From a virus: 40,146 bases of DNA. Numbering within the stretch: position 1 is the first letter of the stretch; the number at the start of each line of letters is the position of its first letter. Of this stretch, positions 14,000-23,266 are shown one piece after another. The stretch spans positions 1 to 40,146 of the IMG/VR virus record IMGVR_UViG_3300037493_003139; one strand, 5' to 3'. The notes below the pieces were generated by a model, which saw only the letters and a program-made list of their open reading frames with translations, had not been told where the DNA came from and did no database searches. The position numbers and the translations under genes are program-made.

Positions 14000-15862
14000 T
14001 TAATCGGCATATTGATTAGCAGATAAATATCCAACCAACCCAGGTATCTTATTTAATATACTGTCATCCATAAAAGCCATGGCATGTGGTCGTTTACCAA
14101 CTTTGAATAGTGCGGCAGTTTGTTTTGGGTCTAATAGTATATCAGCAAGTCTTGATTGTATCACTCTATTTTGACCAGTCATCTCTGACAACAACTTACC
14201 CGTAACACCTTGGTATATGCCAGGTACGCCAGAAGCTGCTTGTGCCACAGCACCAACTCCTCTTGACTCCATACCACCACCAACCTCATGTTGGAACCCA
14301 GTACCAGAAGTTAATTCAGATGCAGCTCTACGTCTTTGACTTTCAGATACATTAGACATTAAATCTTTTTGTCTATTTGTAAATGTATTATCATAGGTAG
14401 AGCCTTTAAAATCAGTACCTGCTTGAACTAATTTATCTGGGTCTGCTATTATGTCTCCCAATTTTAATGGATCAGTTCTATACAAGGCTGCGGGGTCTTC
14501 AGTACCATGTGGATAGACTTTGTCTATAATTTCTTGCGCAGCATTTCTTCTATTTACTGGTCTAGATAGTTGCCTATATTTTGATTGCGCCTGTGCATAT
14601 TGTGGTATGTTGGTAGTTCTCCAATTTTCAAATGTAGATGATATATCTTTAAACGCATTCTGATCCAAATTAGCTCTTGGATTTTTTGCTTCTTTAATTA
14701 AACTATCAATACCAAGTTTTATATGATGTAAAGCATCACCACTAATTTGAGGACTACCTCTTCCACTTAATACCTGATTAAGCATAGCTCTTGTTGGAGG
14801 GGTAAGACCCTTATTTGCACCTGTTGTAATTGCTTTGTTTAATGCTTTGCGCATCTCAGGTCTTTTAAGTAGCTGCACTAATTCCTGATCAACTGGAACC
14901 ATAGTTTGTTTAGCAGCATCATATAATGGTGTTGTTTCAGCGCCTCTAAATTTAATTTTCTCAGCAAGTTTTTTAGGGTCTGCAACAGCATTCATTAGTC
15001 TACTTTCTGCCCCAATGTTATCTAACTCCCTAGATATGTATTGACCAGGATTGACGCCAGAAAAGTAATCTTGTAAAGTATTTAAACCAGTATGTTGTCC
15101 TACTTCAGCTGCTGTTGGTTTATAGCCAGGTACTAACTTTTTATAGTTTTCAAGATTAGATACTACAGTTTGTATAGCATCCTCTGGCACTGCCTGCCTA
15201 ACATAATCAGCAAGTTTAGACATATGGCCAGAGTCAGTAAATATATCATGTACAGTTCTTGCAGCACCGCCAAGATATTTTACAACTGGTTTTGCCACTT
15301 GGCCTACTGTACTAAATAAACCAGCTCCTGCAGCGTCAATGGCTCCATTACTTAACCTATCCCATGCGTCGCCAGGATGTGTTATGGCGCCAGTAATACC
15401 AGCTAGGCCCATATCTTGTCCGATTTGAGCCAATGGCTTCATTAGCGCGCCACCAACAACTTCTGGCGCTGCATACATTGCTGGTACTGTCATAACAGTA
15501 TCTGCAACTGCCTTACCAATACCAGTTCCAGTATTTTCAGACATCCATTGGTTCTGCCTATCAATCTTCTCTTGCCATGGTTGAGAGTGAAAGCCTAGCA
15601 TACCAGCAGCACCTGCAGCAGCTTCTTCACCTCTACCATAAAAGCCTAATAACATATTTTTATCTGGTTCTTTAACACCATACATTTTGTCAAATGTATC
15701 AGTTTGAACACGCCTAAGATTTTTAAAGAAATTATTAACAGTACCGCCAGGTTGTTCTACGGGCGCAGGTTCTGATGGCAGTGCATTAAAATCAGCCTCT
15801 GACATTTGACCATTAGAGTCAGCTGGTAATGAATTAAATTCTTCTTCAGTTAAGTCACCCAT
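14000..15862 (-). CDS. Internal virion / DNA-ejection protein, 620 aa
   Basis: Starts with two short acidic repeats (LTEEEFNSLP, MSEADFNALP), seen at the N-termini of many podovirus ejection proteins. It continues with Ala/Gly-rich hydrophobic stretches (about residues 85-200, possible membrane-inserting helices) and a long helical C-terminal part. No enzymatic motif. The position after tail genes and beside two more large uncharacterised proteins matches the DNA-transfer cluster of short-tailed phages. AAGGAG stands a few bases before the ATG, and the start overlaps the upstream stop by one base. Confidence 0.75.
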   Translation of the reverse strand: MGDLTEEEFNSLPADSNGQMSEADFNALPSEPAPVEQPGGTVNNFFKNLRRVQTDTFDKMYGVKEPDKNMLLGFYGRGEEAAAGAAGMLGFHSQPWQEKIDRQNQWMSENTGTGIGKAVADTVMTVPAMYAAPEVVGGALMKPLAQIGQDMGLAGITGAITHPGDAWDRLSNGAIDAAGAGLFSTVGQVAKPVVKYLGGAARTVHDIFTDSGHMSKLADYVRQAVPEDAIQTVVSNLENYKKLVPGYKPTAAEVGQHTGLNTLQDYFSGVNPGQYISRELDNIGAESRLMNAVADPKKLAEKIKFRGAETTPLYDAAKQTMVPVDQELVQLLKRPEMRKALNKAITTGANKGLTPPTRAMLNQVLSGRGSPQISGDALHHIKLGIDSLIKEAKNPRANLDQNAFKDISSTFENWRTTNIPQYAQAQSKYRQLSRPVNRRNAAQEIIDKVYPHGTEDPAALYRTDPLKLGDIIADPDKLVQAGTDFKGSTYDNTFTNRQKDLMSNVSESQRRRAASELTSGTGFQHEVGGGMESRGVGAVAQAASGVPGIYQGVTGKLLSEMTGQNRVIQSRLADILLDPKQTAALFKVGKRPHAMAFMDDSILNKIPGLVGYLSANQYAD

Positions 15863-17220
15863 TACTTTCTCCTTGCGTTATATGCAGCAACATCTTTATA
15901 GTATACACCATTTATCCATTTACCAGTAGTTGCTTCTTTAGGGGCATTACTATTTATAACTGGTGCGTTAGGTACATATCCACCATATTTATTTTCTAAT
16001 ACTTTTTCTTTATAGTCTAATCCAGTTAATAACTTTTCATAATTTTCTTGTAGTGTTTTCTTATCTGTGTAGTAAGGGTCAAGACCGCTAGTTATTTGAC
16101 CAAATTGTAAATCAGCATTTGAATCATTACCACCAATAGCTTTTAAAGTTTCCAACACTTTACTGCCAGCTATTCTTGTTGCTCTATTTGCAGAAGGGTC
16201 ATTTACAATATTGGTATCTAACCATCTATTAACATTAGGCAAGAATTGTTTTTGACCACCACCAGTTTTTAAATCTTCGAGGGCTCTGGCTACTTCAATA
16301 CGCATGTTTTGTATATCGTTTTTCATCACTGGTAAATCAAACGCAGCAACTCTAGATACTTCATCATTACTTGCTCTTTTAATATCTGTTTCTTTATTGT
16401 ACGAAGTCTGACCACCTGGGTACCAGCTATAAATATCATTCAGCATAGAATCGAGCATTGGTCTATCAATACTACCATTCTTAAAATTATCTGTAACAGT
16501 TTTTATAGACTCTTCACCTCTTTGTCTAAGGTCTAATAACTCTTCAGTAGTCATCTTTTGCTGATTACCACCGGGCATAGTTGCTTCTTGTATAGTTTGT
16601 CCTATTTTACTTTTTGCAATAGTTTTAACTTGTTCAGGGTCTTGTAGAAATTGTTGATTTTGAGTCATGGCTGACATATCTCTTATCGAGTCGCCATTTG
16701 GAGTTACCCACCACCAAGTGCCAGTATCTGGGTCTTGTTCATGAGTTGAACCAGCTGGTATAACGCCAACTCCTGCCTTAGTAGCAGTTGGTATTAATCT
16801 ATCAAATATACCAGCACCAGCTTGTTGCAATGTAGCATCGTCTAATCCCATCATTCTAGCAGCAAGTTCATCTCTATCGCCATTCTGCAGATAGCCAGAA
16901 CCTTTCTGAGTAATTATATTATGACTACTCAATGGATCGGCACTTTCTCTATAGCCAACTTCTGGCGTACCAATTAGCTCCTTCATTTGTTGCATGGATG
17001 CTAAGTGCGCCTTCTGCTTTTCTCTTGCGGCTCTTTCTTCAGGTGAAACTCTATACAATGCAGCATAATTAGGCTGCTCAGGTAAAGTAGGTGCTTGTTG
17101 ATTTTGTCCTTGAGATAAGAATGCCAACATTGAGCCAAGTGCTCGGTTACTATCATCTTGGGGCGCTACTCGCGGTTTTACAATATCGCCACTTAATAAA
17201 TCTTGTATACTAAGTCCCAT
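15862..17220 (-). CDS. Internal virion protein, 452 aa (function unknown)
   Basis: The N-terminal region is Gln/Pro-rich (about residues 30-55), then mostly helical with charged segments (SPEERAAREKQKAHLASMQQM). A central motif, DPDTGTWWWVTPNGDSI, looks like a small beta hairpin. A C-terminal WINGVYYKDVAAYNARR ends the protein. No known domain recognised. One-base overlaps with both neighbours place it in the ejection-protein operon, and it probably is packaged in the virion. Confidence 0.65.
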   Translation of the reverse strand: MGLSIQDLLSGDIVKPRVAPQDDSNRALGSMLAFLSQGQNQQAPTLPEQPNYAALYRVSPEERAAREKQKAHLASMQQMKELIGTPEVGYRESADPLSSHNIITQKGSGYLQNGDRDELAARMMGLDDATLQQAGAGIFDRLIPTATKAGVGVIPAGSTHEQDPDTGTWWWVTPNGDSIRDMSAMTQNQQFLQDPEQVKTIAKSKIGQTIQEATMPGGNQQKMTTEELLDLRQRGEESIKTVTDNFKNGSIDRPMLDSMLNDIYSWYPGGQTSYNKETDIKRASNDEVSRVAAFDLPVMKNDIQNMRIEVARALEDLKTGGGQKQFLPNVNRWLDTNIVNDPSANRATRIAGSKVLETLKAIGGNDSNADLQFGQITSGLDPYYTDKKTLQENYEKLLTGLDYKEKVLENKYGGYVPNAPVINSNAPKEATTGKWINGVYYKDVAAYNARRK

Positions 17221-17741
17221 TACATATCTCCAAGTAGTCTTTTGAACAGACTCATAATATCATCATTTGGGTTGTTGACTGGTTGAATAGCACCAGGCAT
17301 ACTAAGTGGTGTCATAGTTTGCTTTTGTGGTTGTTGTTGACCACTCTGCATAACTTGCTGCATCATCTGACCATACATGGGGTCTTGTGGACTACCTGCA
17401 ACTAAACCTGCAGAAGTGTCTTGTGGTGTAGCCCACTTCTCCCACTTCTTTTCTTTGCCACCATTACCACTACCCATATTTGGTGGAGGTGCACCAACTC
17501 CTATATTAGATGACATCAAAGGATTAGTAGTACTAGTAGAACCAGATAGTGCTTGGTTTACTTGACTCTGTGGTAGTACAGCACCAGCAACTGGTCCAGA
17601 CATACTACTAGAAGCATTGCCCATTCCACCACTACCAAGTAAACCCATTAAACCACCAGCACCTTGTGTTGCCCCTGATGCTCCTGCAGCTCCTGCACCA
17701 GAGCCTAATACACCCAGTAGCATTTGAATTAAGTCACCCAT
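17220..17741 (-). CDS. Low-complexity Gly/Ser/Gln-rich virion protein, 173 aa
   Basis: A short amphipathic start (MGDLIQMLLGVLG) is followed by Gly/Ala/Ser-rich sequence, a basic KEKKWEKW patch, a Gln/Met-rich stretch and a final MSLFKRLLGDM helix. The sequence is largely disordered by appearance. Similar small Gly-rich proteins accompany ejection proteins in podoviruses. No catalytic residues. The stop overlaps the next gene's start. Confidence 0.65.
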   Translation of the reverse strand: MGDLIQMLLGVLGSGAGAAGASGATQGAGGLMGLLGSGGMGNASSSMSGPVAGAVLPQSQVNQALSGSTSTTNPLMSSNIGVGAPPPNMGSGNGGKEKKWEKWATPQDTSAGLVAGSPQDPMYGQMMQQVMQSGQQQPQKQTMTPLSMPGAIQPVNNPNDDIMSLFKRLLGDM

Positions 17742-17743
17742 AT

Positions 17744-18508
17744 CTATTCCTTATTAATTGTTGATAAAAAGAAATCATGCTGCTCTCTCCATATCCCTTT
17801 AAGTTCTTGAGGGTTTTCAATAGATAAGCGATGAATCTCATGTAACCTTGGATTATTGTGCCTTTTTGCTATTATGTTTAGATGACTCCCACAAAATATA
17901 TGGTCAAAACAATCATTTTGTTTTTCTGTAAATATTTCAATATCACTATGCAAACATTCAAAAACTTGACCAAACGTATCCCACATTGTCCAGTTGCCAT
18001 TTATTTTAAGGGTTGTATATTTTATTAGATCAGTGCAATATTTATTTTCCAGTGCATTAATTTTGTTTATCAATAGTTTTACAGAAGGTATATACAAGAA
18101 TGAAGTGTGTATTCTTGGCTTAGTTATAGTATTGGTATATGCATTAAAGAACTCAGGTATTAATCTTCCAGACAGCAATTTATTGGTAGTAAATGTTTCT
18201 ACGTTTCCCCAAAAAATGACATCAGGATCAATAATATATATCTGAGCATCATCATTTTCACAGTTTAAAATATACCTCAAATAATCACGGTGAAGCACTT
18301 GATTTTCCAATTTAACAAATTGTGCATTAACACTGTGCGCAGCTTTTTCTATCTCAATAACTGCATCAGTAATGCTATGGTTATCAACTACTATAATTTC
18401 AGCAGTTGGAAACCCCACACGAATAGTGTCGAATACAAGCAATGAACCGTATAGCTGATTAATATCTTTACAAAATGTTAATACATAGACCTTTTTCAAG
18501 CCACCCAT
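17744..18508 (-). CDS. GT-A-type glycosyltransferase, 254 aa
   Basis: KKVYVLTFCKD is followed by EIIVVDNHS (about 38-45), the first Rossmann-like strand and Asp of GT-A nucleotide-sugar transferases, and YIIDPDVIFWG (91-101), whose DPD is the metal-binding DxD. The frame is open ten codons further upstream, but ATG 18508 follows the cupin stop directly with AAGGA in front, so I start there. It would move a sugar onto a protein, glycan or base; the acceptor is unknown. It sits among tail and ejection genes, so virion-protein or host-surface glycosylation is likeliest. T4 hydroxymethylcytosine transferases are GT-B, not this fold. Confidence 0.75.
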   Translation of the reverse strand: MGGLKKVYVLTFCKDINQLYGSLLVFDTIRVGFPTAEIIVVDNHSITDAVIEIEKAAHSVNAQFVKLENQVLHRDYLRYILNCENDDAQIYIIDPDVIFWGNVETFTTNKLLSGRLIPEFFNAYTNTITKPRIHTSFLYIPSVKLLINKINALENKYCTDLIKYTTLKINGNWTMWDTFGQVFECLHSDIEIFTEKQNDCFDHIFCGSHLNIIAKRHNNPRLHEIHRLSIENPQELKGIWREQHDFFLSTINKE

Positions 18509-18509
18509 A

Positions 18510-18995
18510 TTAATCTTTATCCTTTGATGTAACATCACCTAGTGTACTACCATCATCACCAACCCAATCACAACCTGCGCAAGTTGGTAAAGTACCATTT
18601 AAATATTTTTGTACTGAAAAGAAACTAGCACCATTCTCACCAAATGTACCACCATGCCAGTAATGTGGTAATACTCTTATTGGCGCCATACTATCAGGAT
18701 TGTTAGAATCATATAATATGCCATTTGTTTCAAATACTACATCACCAGAGTTGTAGACTTCATAACTGTCCATATTAGGGTGAATATGCCGCCTAACAAC
18801 TGTATTAGCTGGCACAACTATTAATTGTATTTGGTACACATCATGTCTATATAAATTGATACACGTTACTTTTTTACTAGACTTATCACCCTTAATTTCA
18901 AAATGGTCACAAGTAGGGTTATCTAGCGGTATATTTAATGGTCTACCATTACTGAACCACCAATTTAGAAAGCTAGTTAAATCATCGTATATCAT
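18510..18995 (-). CDS. Cupin-fold protein, 161 aa
   Basis: RRHIHPNMDSYEVYNSG (68-84) gives the first cupin motif with His70, His72 and Glu79 as metal ligands. LPHYWHGGTFG further on supplies the second motif and its His. Cupins of this size include sugar epimerases/isomerases and dioxygenases. The ATGA overlap with the gene upstream and one-base gap to the glycosyltransferase suggest the two act together, for example in making or attaching a sugar. The substrate is not evident. The C-terminus has a CAGC pair. Confidence 0.75.
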   Translation of the reverse strand: MIYDDLTSFLNWWFSNGRPLNIPLDNPTCDHFEIKGDKSSKKVTCINLYRHDVYQIQLIVVPANTVVRRHIHPNMDSYEVYNSGDVVFETNGILYDSNNPDSMAPIRVLPHYWHGGTFGENGASFFSVQKYLNGTLPTCAGCDWVGDDGSTLGDVTSKDKD

Positions 18996-19831
18996 TTGCC
19001 ACCACCAGTACCCACACCCATCGCACTACTATTGCCAGAACTACTGCCTGAACTAAGCACTGTTGGTGAGCCGATACTATTGGCATAATTAGACATGTTT
19101 TGCCAAGGCATCATCGTAGGAGCAAAATTACCCATGCCTAGATTCTGCATTTGTCCACCAGCGTTTAATGCACCTGTTTGTACGCCTTGTTGTTGTCCTA
19201 ACATACCAGCCATCATCTGTTGACGTGCCAGCGTACCAGAGTCAGCTTGTTGAGCAATATTGAGCTTGTTGTTTAAGTCTTTATCAAACGTGTTGTAACC
19301 AATATCTGCAAGGTTCTTTTGCAGATTGCTGTTAATGTCGTACATGCCTTGAGACGTTGCGACACCATGCCTTGAACCACCACTCATACCAGAGGCTGCT
19401 GCCCTTGCATCAAGAGTAGATAACATATTATCAGTCGCGCGATTGGCATCTGCCGTATAACCAGCTTTCATCGCATCAGCATAGTTATTGCCATTGCCGC
19501 CCATCATCTGGCCATATATCTGACTAGTTGCAGTTGGACTATTTAAAGACTGTTGAAGTGAGTTAGACAAGGCATTAGCATTATCCATACCTTGATAAAC
19601 GCCACCGTTTAACTGGTTCTGCCATTCTGGCATTGCCGACTGGTTGGTTCTATTTATGTAATCTTGCGCCCCACCCATCTGCTGATTGATGGAATTGCCA
19701 GTATTACCAAATGTGCCTGCTGCTGCGTTATACATTTTAGTAAGCGCATCAGACTGCCATTTGGGTATTTTCTGATTAAAATTGCTATTGTTTTTTGCGT
19801 TACTTTGTGAGTAATTTGCACCACCTGACAT
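18992..19831 (-). CDS. Tail-associated / ejection protein, Asn- and Gln-rich, 279 aa
   Basis: Starts MSGGANYSQSN, then a helical, Asn/Gln/Met-rich middle with LDARAAASGMSGGSRHG and a Gly/Ser tail (residues about 255-279). The SGGSRHG segment with surrounding helices is typical of small internal virion proteins in podoviruses whose role is to assist DNA transfer. No domain with known activity. Its stop overlaps the cupin start. Confidence 0.65.
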   Translation of the reverse strand: MSGGANYSQSNAKNNSNFNQKIPKWQSDALTKMYNAAAGTFGNTGNSINQQMGGAQDYINRTNQSAMPEWQNQLNGGVYQGMDNANALSNSLQQSLNSPTATSQIYGQMMGGNGNNYADAMKAGYTADANRATDNMLSTLDARAAASGMSGGSRHGVATSQGMYDINSNLQKNLADIGYNTFDKDLNNKLNIAQQADSGTLARQQMMAGMLGQQQGVQTGALNAGGQMQNLGMGNFAPTMMPWQNMSNYANSIGSPTVLSSGSSSGNSSAMGVGTGGGK

Positions 19832-19832
19832 G

Positions 19833-20261
19833 TTATTCCCCTAATTTATTGAGTGATTTACCTGTTACTACATATTTCTGTGTCATACCGTAACGGTTCC
19901 ATAGTCGGATGATTGACTCACGACCTGAACCCTCCAGATAAGTTGCACCATTTTGTCTAATAATGTCTTCAAATTGCCCCCAAGTATTGCGATTAGAAAC
20001 ACACTTTCCACCAATAGCGACTACGAAAGCCACACGGTTAGTAGGTCGATTGAAGTACGAAACAACCAGAGCGCCATGTACCTTTTCATTGTCATCGGTG
20101 GCAATAATCAGTTGCCAGTTGCCTTGCGTCAGCATTACCTTTATCTCGGCTGCGTCATAGTCTCCGGCTGACCACGACAAGGCCGACTCGATAAAGTGTT
20201 CGACATAAGGCCATGTTTGGTTAACATAATCAGTATGTACTGCTATTATTTTTAAGTTCAT
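19833..20261 (-). CDS. GNAT-like protein, 142 aa
   Basis: The pattern fits a short GNAT acetyltransferase-like fold: an N-terminal helix with HFIESALSW, WQLIIATDD (strand), VHGALVVSYF (strand 4), and ESIIRLWNRYGMTQKYVVTGK near the end, like the closing helix and strand of GNATs. The acetyl-CoA loop (Q/RxxGxG/A) is not clear, so catalysis is uncertain. T7-like phages place a related small protein among their internal virion genes, which suits this location. Confidence 0.55.
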   Translation of the reverse strand: MNLKIIAVHTDYVNQTWPYVEHFIESALSWSAGDYDAAEIKVMLTQGNWQLIIATDDNEKVHGALVVSYFNRPTNRVAFVVAIGGKCVSNRNTWGQFEDIIRQNGATYLEGSGRESIIRLWNRYGMTQKYVVTGKSLNKLGE

Positions 20262-20962
20262 ACTATTGACACAAGTGTTACTGTTACTATCACAGAAGGA
20301 CTCTGCGGGTGAATAGGTGCTATTGCAGATGCAGGATAGGTTAATATTGATGAAGTTCCTATGTCTGTAGTCCAGTATAACTCAAAATAGTCATTAGTGG
20401 CAGCATTAACCAATAGGTTTACAGTTAAAATTGTGTGCCCATTAGTTGACCCATGCTTAGATGGAACACTGGCTAAACTTGCTGAGTTAGATATATCAAC
20501 ACCATTTTTTCTAAACCATATTGTTATATCATCATCAGTTGCTGATGCATTTGATAACTGCATACTAAACTGAATATTATATATTCCTGCTATACTAATA
20601 ACTATTCTTGAAGTAGGACTTCCGATTGATATGCCATTTGACAAATCAGTAGAATTTAACGTTACAGCAGTAACTGTTGCCCCTATTGCAGTCTGTGTTG
20701 TTGTGTCATGAAAGGCCCCGTATGGAACTCCTAGCGTTATAGAACTCCAACCAGTTGACCTATAGACATAAGCCCCTTCTGCAACAATAGTAGGTAAAAT
20801 AACATTAGCAAAATAATAAATTTTACCTACTGTAGGTTTAGTTGGTAACGCAGTTAATATTTCTAAATTACCTAACTGCAAAGACTTGTTTTCAAGTGCT
20901 GATAACTGTCTAAACAGGTATTCAGTCAACTGAGTATCGGTATTAGCTGGAGGTTGTTCCAT
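20258..20962 (-). CDS. Structural protein with C1q/TNF-like jelly-roll domain, 234 aa
   Basis: After a helical start (about 1-50) and a linker (GKIYYFANV), residues 80-234 follow the jelly-roll pattern common in phage structural proteins: YGAFHDTTTQTA, ISIAGIYNIQFSMQLS, ITIWFRKNGVDIS, DYFELYWTTD, then SVIVTVTLVSIV. This resembles C1q-like trimeric head domains used as fibre tips or capsid decorations. Likely a tail-fibre or decoration component. Overlaps both neighbours. Confidence 0.7.
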   Translation of the reverse strand: MEQPPANTDTQLTEYLFRQLSALENKSLQLGNLEILTALPTKPTVGKIYYFANVILPTIVAEGAYVYRSTGWSSITLGVPYGAFHDTTTQTAIGATVTAVTLNSTDLSNGISIGSPTSRIVISIAGIYNIQFSMQLSNASATDDDITIWFRKNGVDISNSASLASVPSKHGSTNGHTILTVNLLVNAATNDYFELYWTTDIGTSSILTYPASAIAPIHPQSPSVIVTVTLVSIV

Positions 20963-21429
20963 TATCTTCTCCCGTCATAGTAACTACCATCAGGCAACTG
21001 TAAGAATGTACCCTCTGGTTGATTTGACTTCCAATATCTCATCAAATCTTCAATAGGATTTTGCTTCAAATTAAATTCAGAAGGTTTAAAGCTCCAGTAA
21101 GGTGAACCCTCAGCACCACCCGTTTTCCATTCACCACCTTGCATATCAGGTGCAGAATAACTACTTTGCGTTGAGAATGTTTGGTGATTAGGCATCTTAA
21201 ATTCATCACCAATATGTCTGCCACCTTTCATGTACTCAACCATTGACTGGTATGGAGCTGGTACGCCATTCTTTTTAATATAACTATCCATGCCATAATC
21301 AGGACTTTCTTGATTGAAGTCATCAATCTGATTAAGTACCTCATAAGCCATACCTTTTGTGCTGTATGGACTTTCTTGTGTAGACTTATCCATCTGTCCA
21401 AGCAACTGTGCAATCAATGTACTATTCAT
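20962..21429 (-). CDS. Hypothetical virion-associated protein, 155 aa
   Basis: Hydrophilic, Ser/Gln/Tyr-rich protein with MNSTLIAQLLGQMDKS at the start and WKSNQPEGTFLQLPDGSYY at the end. No domain recognised. One-base overlaps with the tail protein upstream and the jelly-roll protein downstream indicate co-expression with tail genes. Confidence 0.65.
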   Translation of the reverse strand: MNSTLIAQLLGQMDKSTQESPYSTKGMAYEVLNQIDDFNQESPDYGMDSYIKKNGVPAPYQSMVEYMKGGRHIGDEFKMPNHQTFSTQSSYSAPDMQGGEWKTGGAEGSPYWSFKPSEFNLKQNPIEDLMRYWKSNQPEGTFLQLPDGSYYDGRR

Positions 21430-23261
21430 TATCTAACCCCATTAACAACATACTGAATGTCGAGTCCAGTCAAGGTGAAAGGCAACGTACCCGTTGAATA
21501 AATACGCCATGAGAGTAGTTTTCCTGTTGTCCGTATATCTACCTTGCGCATGGTATTCGGGTCAAATGAAACAGGTGCTTTCCACGCTATGGGCCCTGCT
21601 ACAAACTGCTGAGAACCAAGCTGAATGAGTACAGGCTCTTGTGAAACAATATGTGGAAAAACACTCTGCGTGGTCGTTACTACTTCCTGCCCCTCTACCG
21701 GAAAGCTTAAGCGTTCAAGCAGGGTATTTTGGGTAGTAGTCGCATCATCTAACTCTAAAGAGATAATCGCACTATTGACGTTGTTTGTTGATACGATAGT
21801 CCATGAGAAGATAGAGGTTGGATCATATGCCCAGTTTTTAGCATTTTCATCCCATCCACCCAGTACGTTGCTCCATAGGATCGGTACTTGTAGGTTAGGA
21901 CCAAAGTTAATACCTGTGGTCGTGCTTGGTATACTACGCATCGACACCAAATCATCTTGAGTATTAATAACAAAAGCGATATTAGGGAGTGTGTTGCCTA
22001 CTTGTGGAACACAAATCCATATTTCTTCGGTAATAGGATTAGAGTAAGCAAACGAGTTCATATAATAAGTGGGGTCGATGTTACCCACCAACTGTGTTTG
22101 CATCTTGTTGTGTAATACCGATACTATTGAGTTCCCATCTGTTTTTAAGATGTCACCATTTGACAAAAAGTAATGATAACCTTTGCTTTCAACCACACAG
22201 TTCTTAGCCAGCAACCCGTAGCTAGTGGTTAAGACATTCCTAGCCCACACAAACTCCCCACCAACATAAGAAAGGACGCTAATGCCTCGTTGTGAGTACA
22301 GCATGAAATTATCACGCAATGTCATGCCATCTACTAAGTCGCCCATATCACCACCGACTGAGGCAATACCAGCAATGGCTGCTAAGTCTGTTTCATCCCA
22401 TGTGTAAGGAAGTCCGTTAATATCGGCAGGGTGTGACCAGCGGTAACTAGTTGCTTGTATAACACCTGAAAGTTGTAGATTAATCGCAAAAAGAAAGTTC
22501 TTGTGTGAGCGTACTACTTTGGCGCTGAGTCCTTTGGCCTGCCAAGTCTGACCAGATTTGGTTGTTGTGCCTAGTGTTGTAGTTAATGTGCCAGCAGTAA
22601 CAGACGTTGTGACTACAAAAGTAAAAGTAGTGCCTGTCGGTATACTAGCAATAGTCCATACGCCATTTAGTTTTGCTTGTTCTGTTCCAGTCGCGCCTGA
22701 TATTGTGAGAATGTCACCTATTGAATAGCCGGCAGTTGACGCAACTGTACCTTTAACAGTTGTTGTCCCTGCACCAATATAATTTGTTATGGCCAGCGTA
22801 AATGAAGCCCCAAAATTGAGTGCTTGAAGTTTTTGTGCGGTTTGTTGAGGTGACCAATAAGCCGGATAGTCTTGAACATTGTTGACGATGGGGATATTAC
22901 CCAACAAGCACCCTGTCCACAGTAGTTCATCACCAACATCTATTCCTGTATAGGCTCCCACTTGCGATATATCGGTCCATGTTGTGCCATTATAAACCCA
23001 AGCAACTTGCAGACCAGAAGGGCTATTTTGCCCAAGAAGCAGATAGAAGTTACCACTCTCACCAAGCACTGACATGATAAGCCCAGCCTTGAAGTTAGCG
23101 GATGGAGTCGCCAAAGTGTACGACATATTGGTAGCTCTAATCTTGCCATTTAACAGTTTATAGTTAGTGCCAGACGTTAAGGTATTCGCTGGCAAATCAC
23201 ACGGTTCAAGATCAAAGTTTATATTCTGAGCGCCAAGACTATTTAATTTTAATAGTGGCAT
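21429..23261 (-). CDS. Large tail (nozzle/hub-like) protein with inserted FCCH-like repeat, 610 aa
   Basis: Beta-rich protein of about the size of podovirus tail-tube or stabilisation proteins. Features include YRWSHPADINGLPYTW, MTLRDNFMLYSQRG and GYHYFLSNGDILK, reminiscent of beta-propeller-like nozzle proteins, and a C-terminal WRIYSTGTLPFTLTGLDI strand region. Residues about 155-240 (VKGTVASTAGYSIGD, GVWTIASIPTGTTFTF) look like an inserted beta domain of the FCCH/Ig-like type that is common in phage surface proteins; it interrupts the core sequence. Host-contact role inferred. Confidence 0.65.
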   Translation of the reverse strand: MPLLKLNSLGAQNINFDLEPCDLPANTLTSGTNYKLLNGKIRATNMSYTLATPSANFKAGLIMSVLGESGNFYLLLGQNSPSGLQVAWVYNGTTWTDISQVGAYTGIDVGDELLWTGCLLGNIPIVNNVQDYPAYWSPQQTAQKLQALNFGASFTLAITNYIGAGTTTVKGTVASTAGYSIGDILTISGATGTEQAKLNGVWTIASIPTGTTFTFVVTTSVTAGTLTTTLGTTTKSGQTWQAKGLSAKVVRSHKNFLFAINLQLSGVIQATSYRWSHPADINGLPYTWDETDLAAIAGIASVGGDMGDLVDGMTLRDNFMLYSQRGISVLSYVGGEFVWARNVLTTSYGLLAKNCVVESKGYHYFLSNGDILKTDGNSIVSVLHNKMQTQLVGNIDPTYYMNSFAYSNPITEEIWICVPQVGNTLPNIAFVINTQDDLVSMRSIPSTTTGINFGPNLQVPILWSNVLGGWDENAKNWAYDPTSIFSWTIVSTNNVNSAIISLELDDATTTQNTLLERLSFPVEGQEVVTTTQSVFPHIVSQEPVLIQLGSQQFVAGPIAWKAPVSFDPNTMRKVDIRTTGKLLSWRIYSTGTLPFTLTGLDIQYVVNGVR

Positions 23262-23266
23262 TAGGA

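Noticed and set aside
17744-18508. T4-like alpha- or beta-glucosyltransferase of hydroxymethylcytosine
   Set aside because: Those enzymes have a GT-B fold; this protein has a DxD and looks like GT-A. The DNA-glycosylation idea is kept only as a weak alternative.
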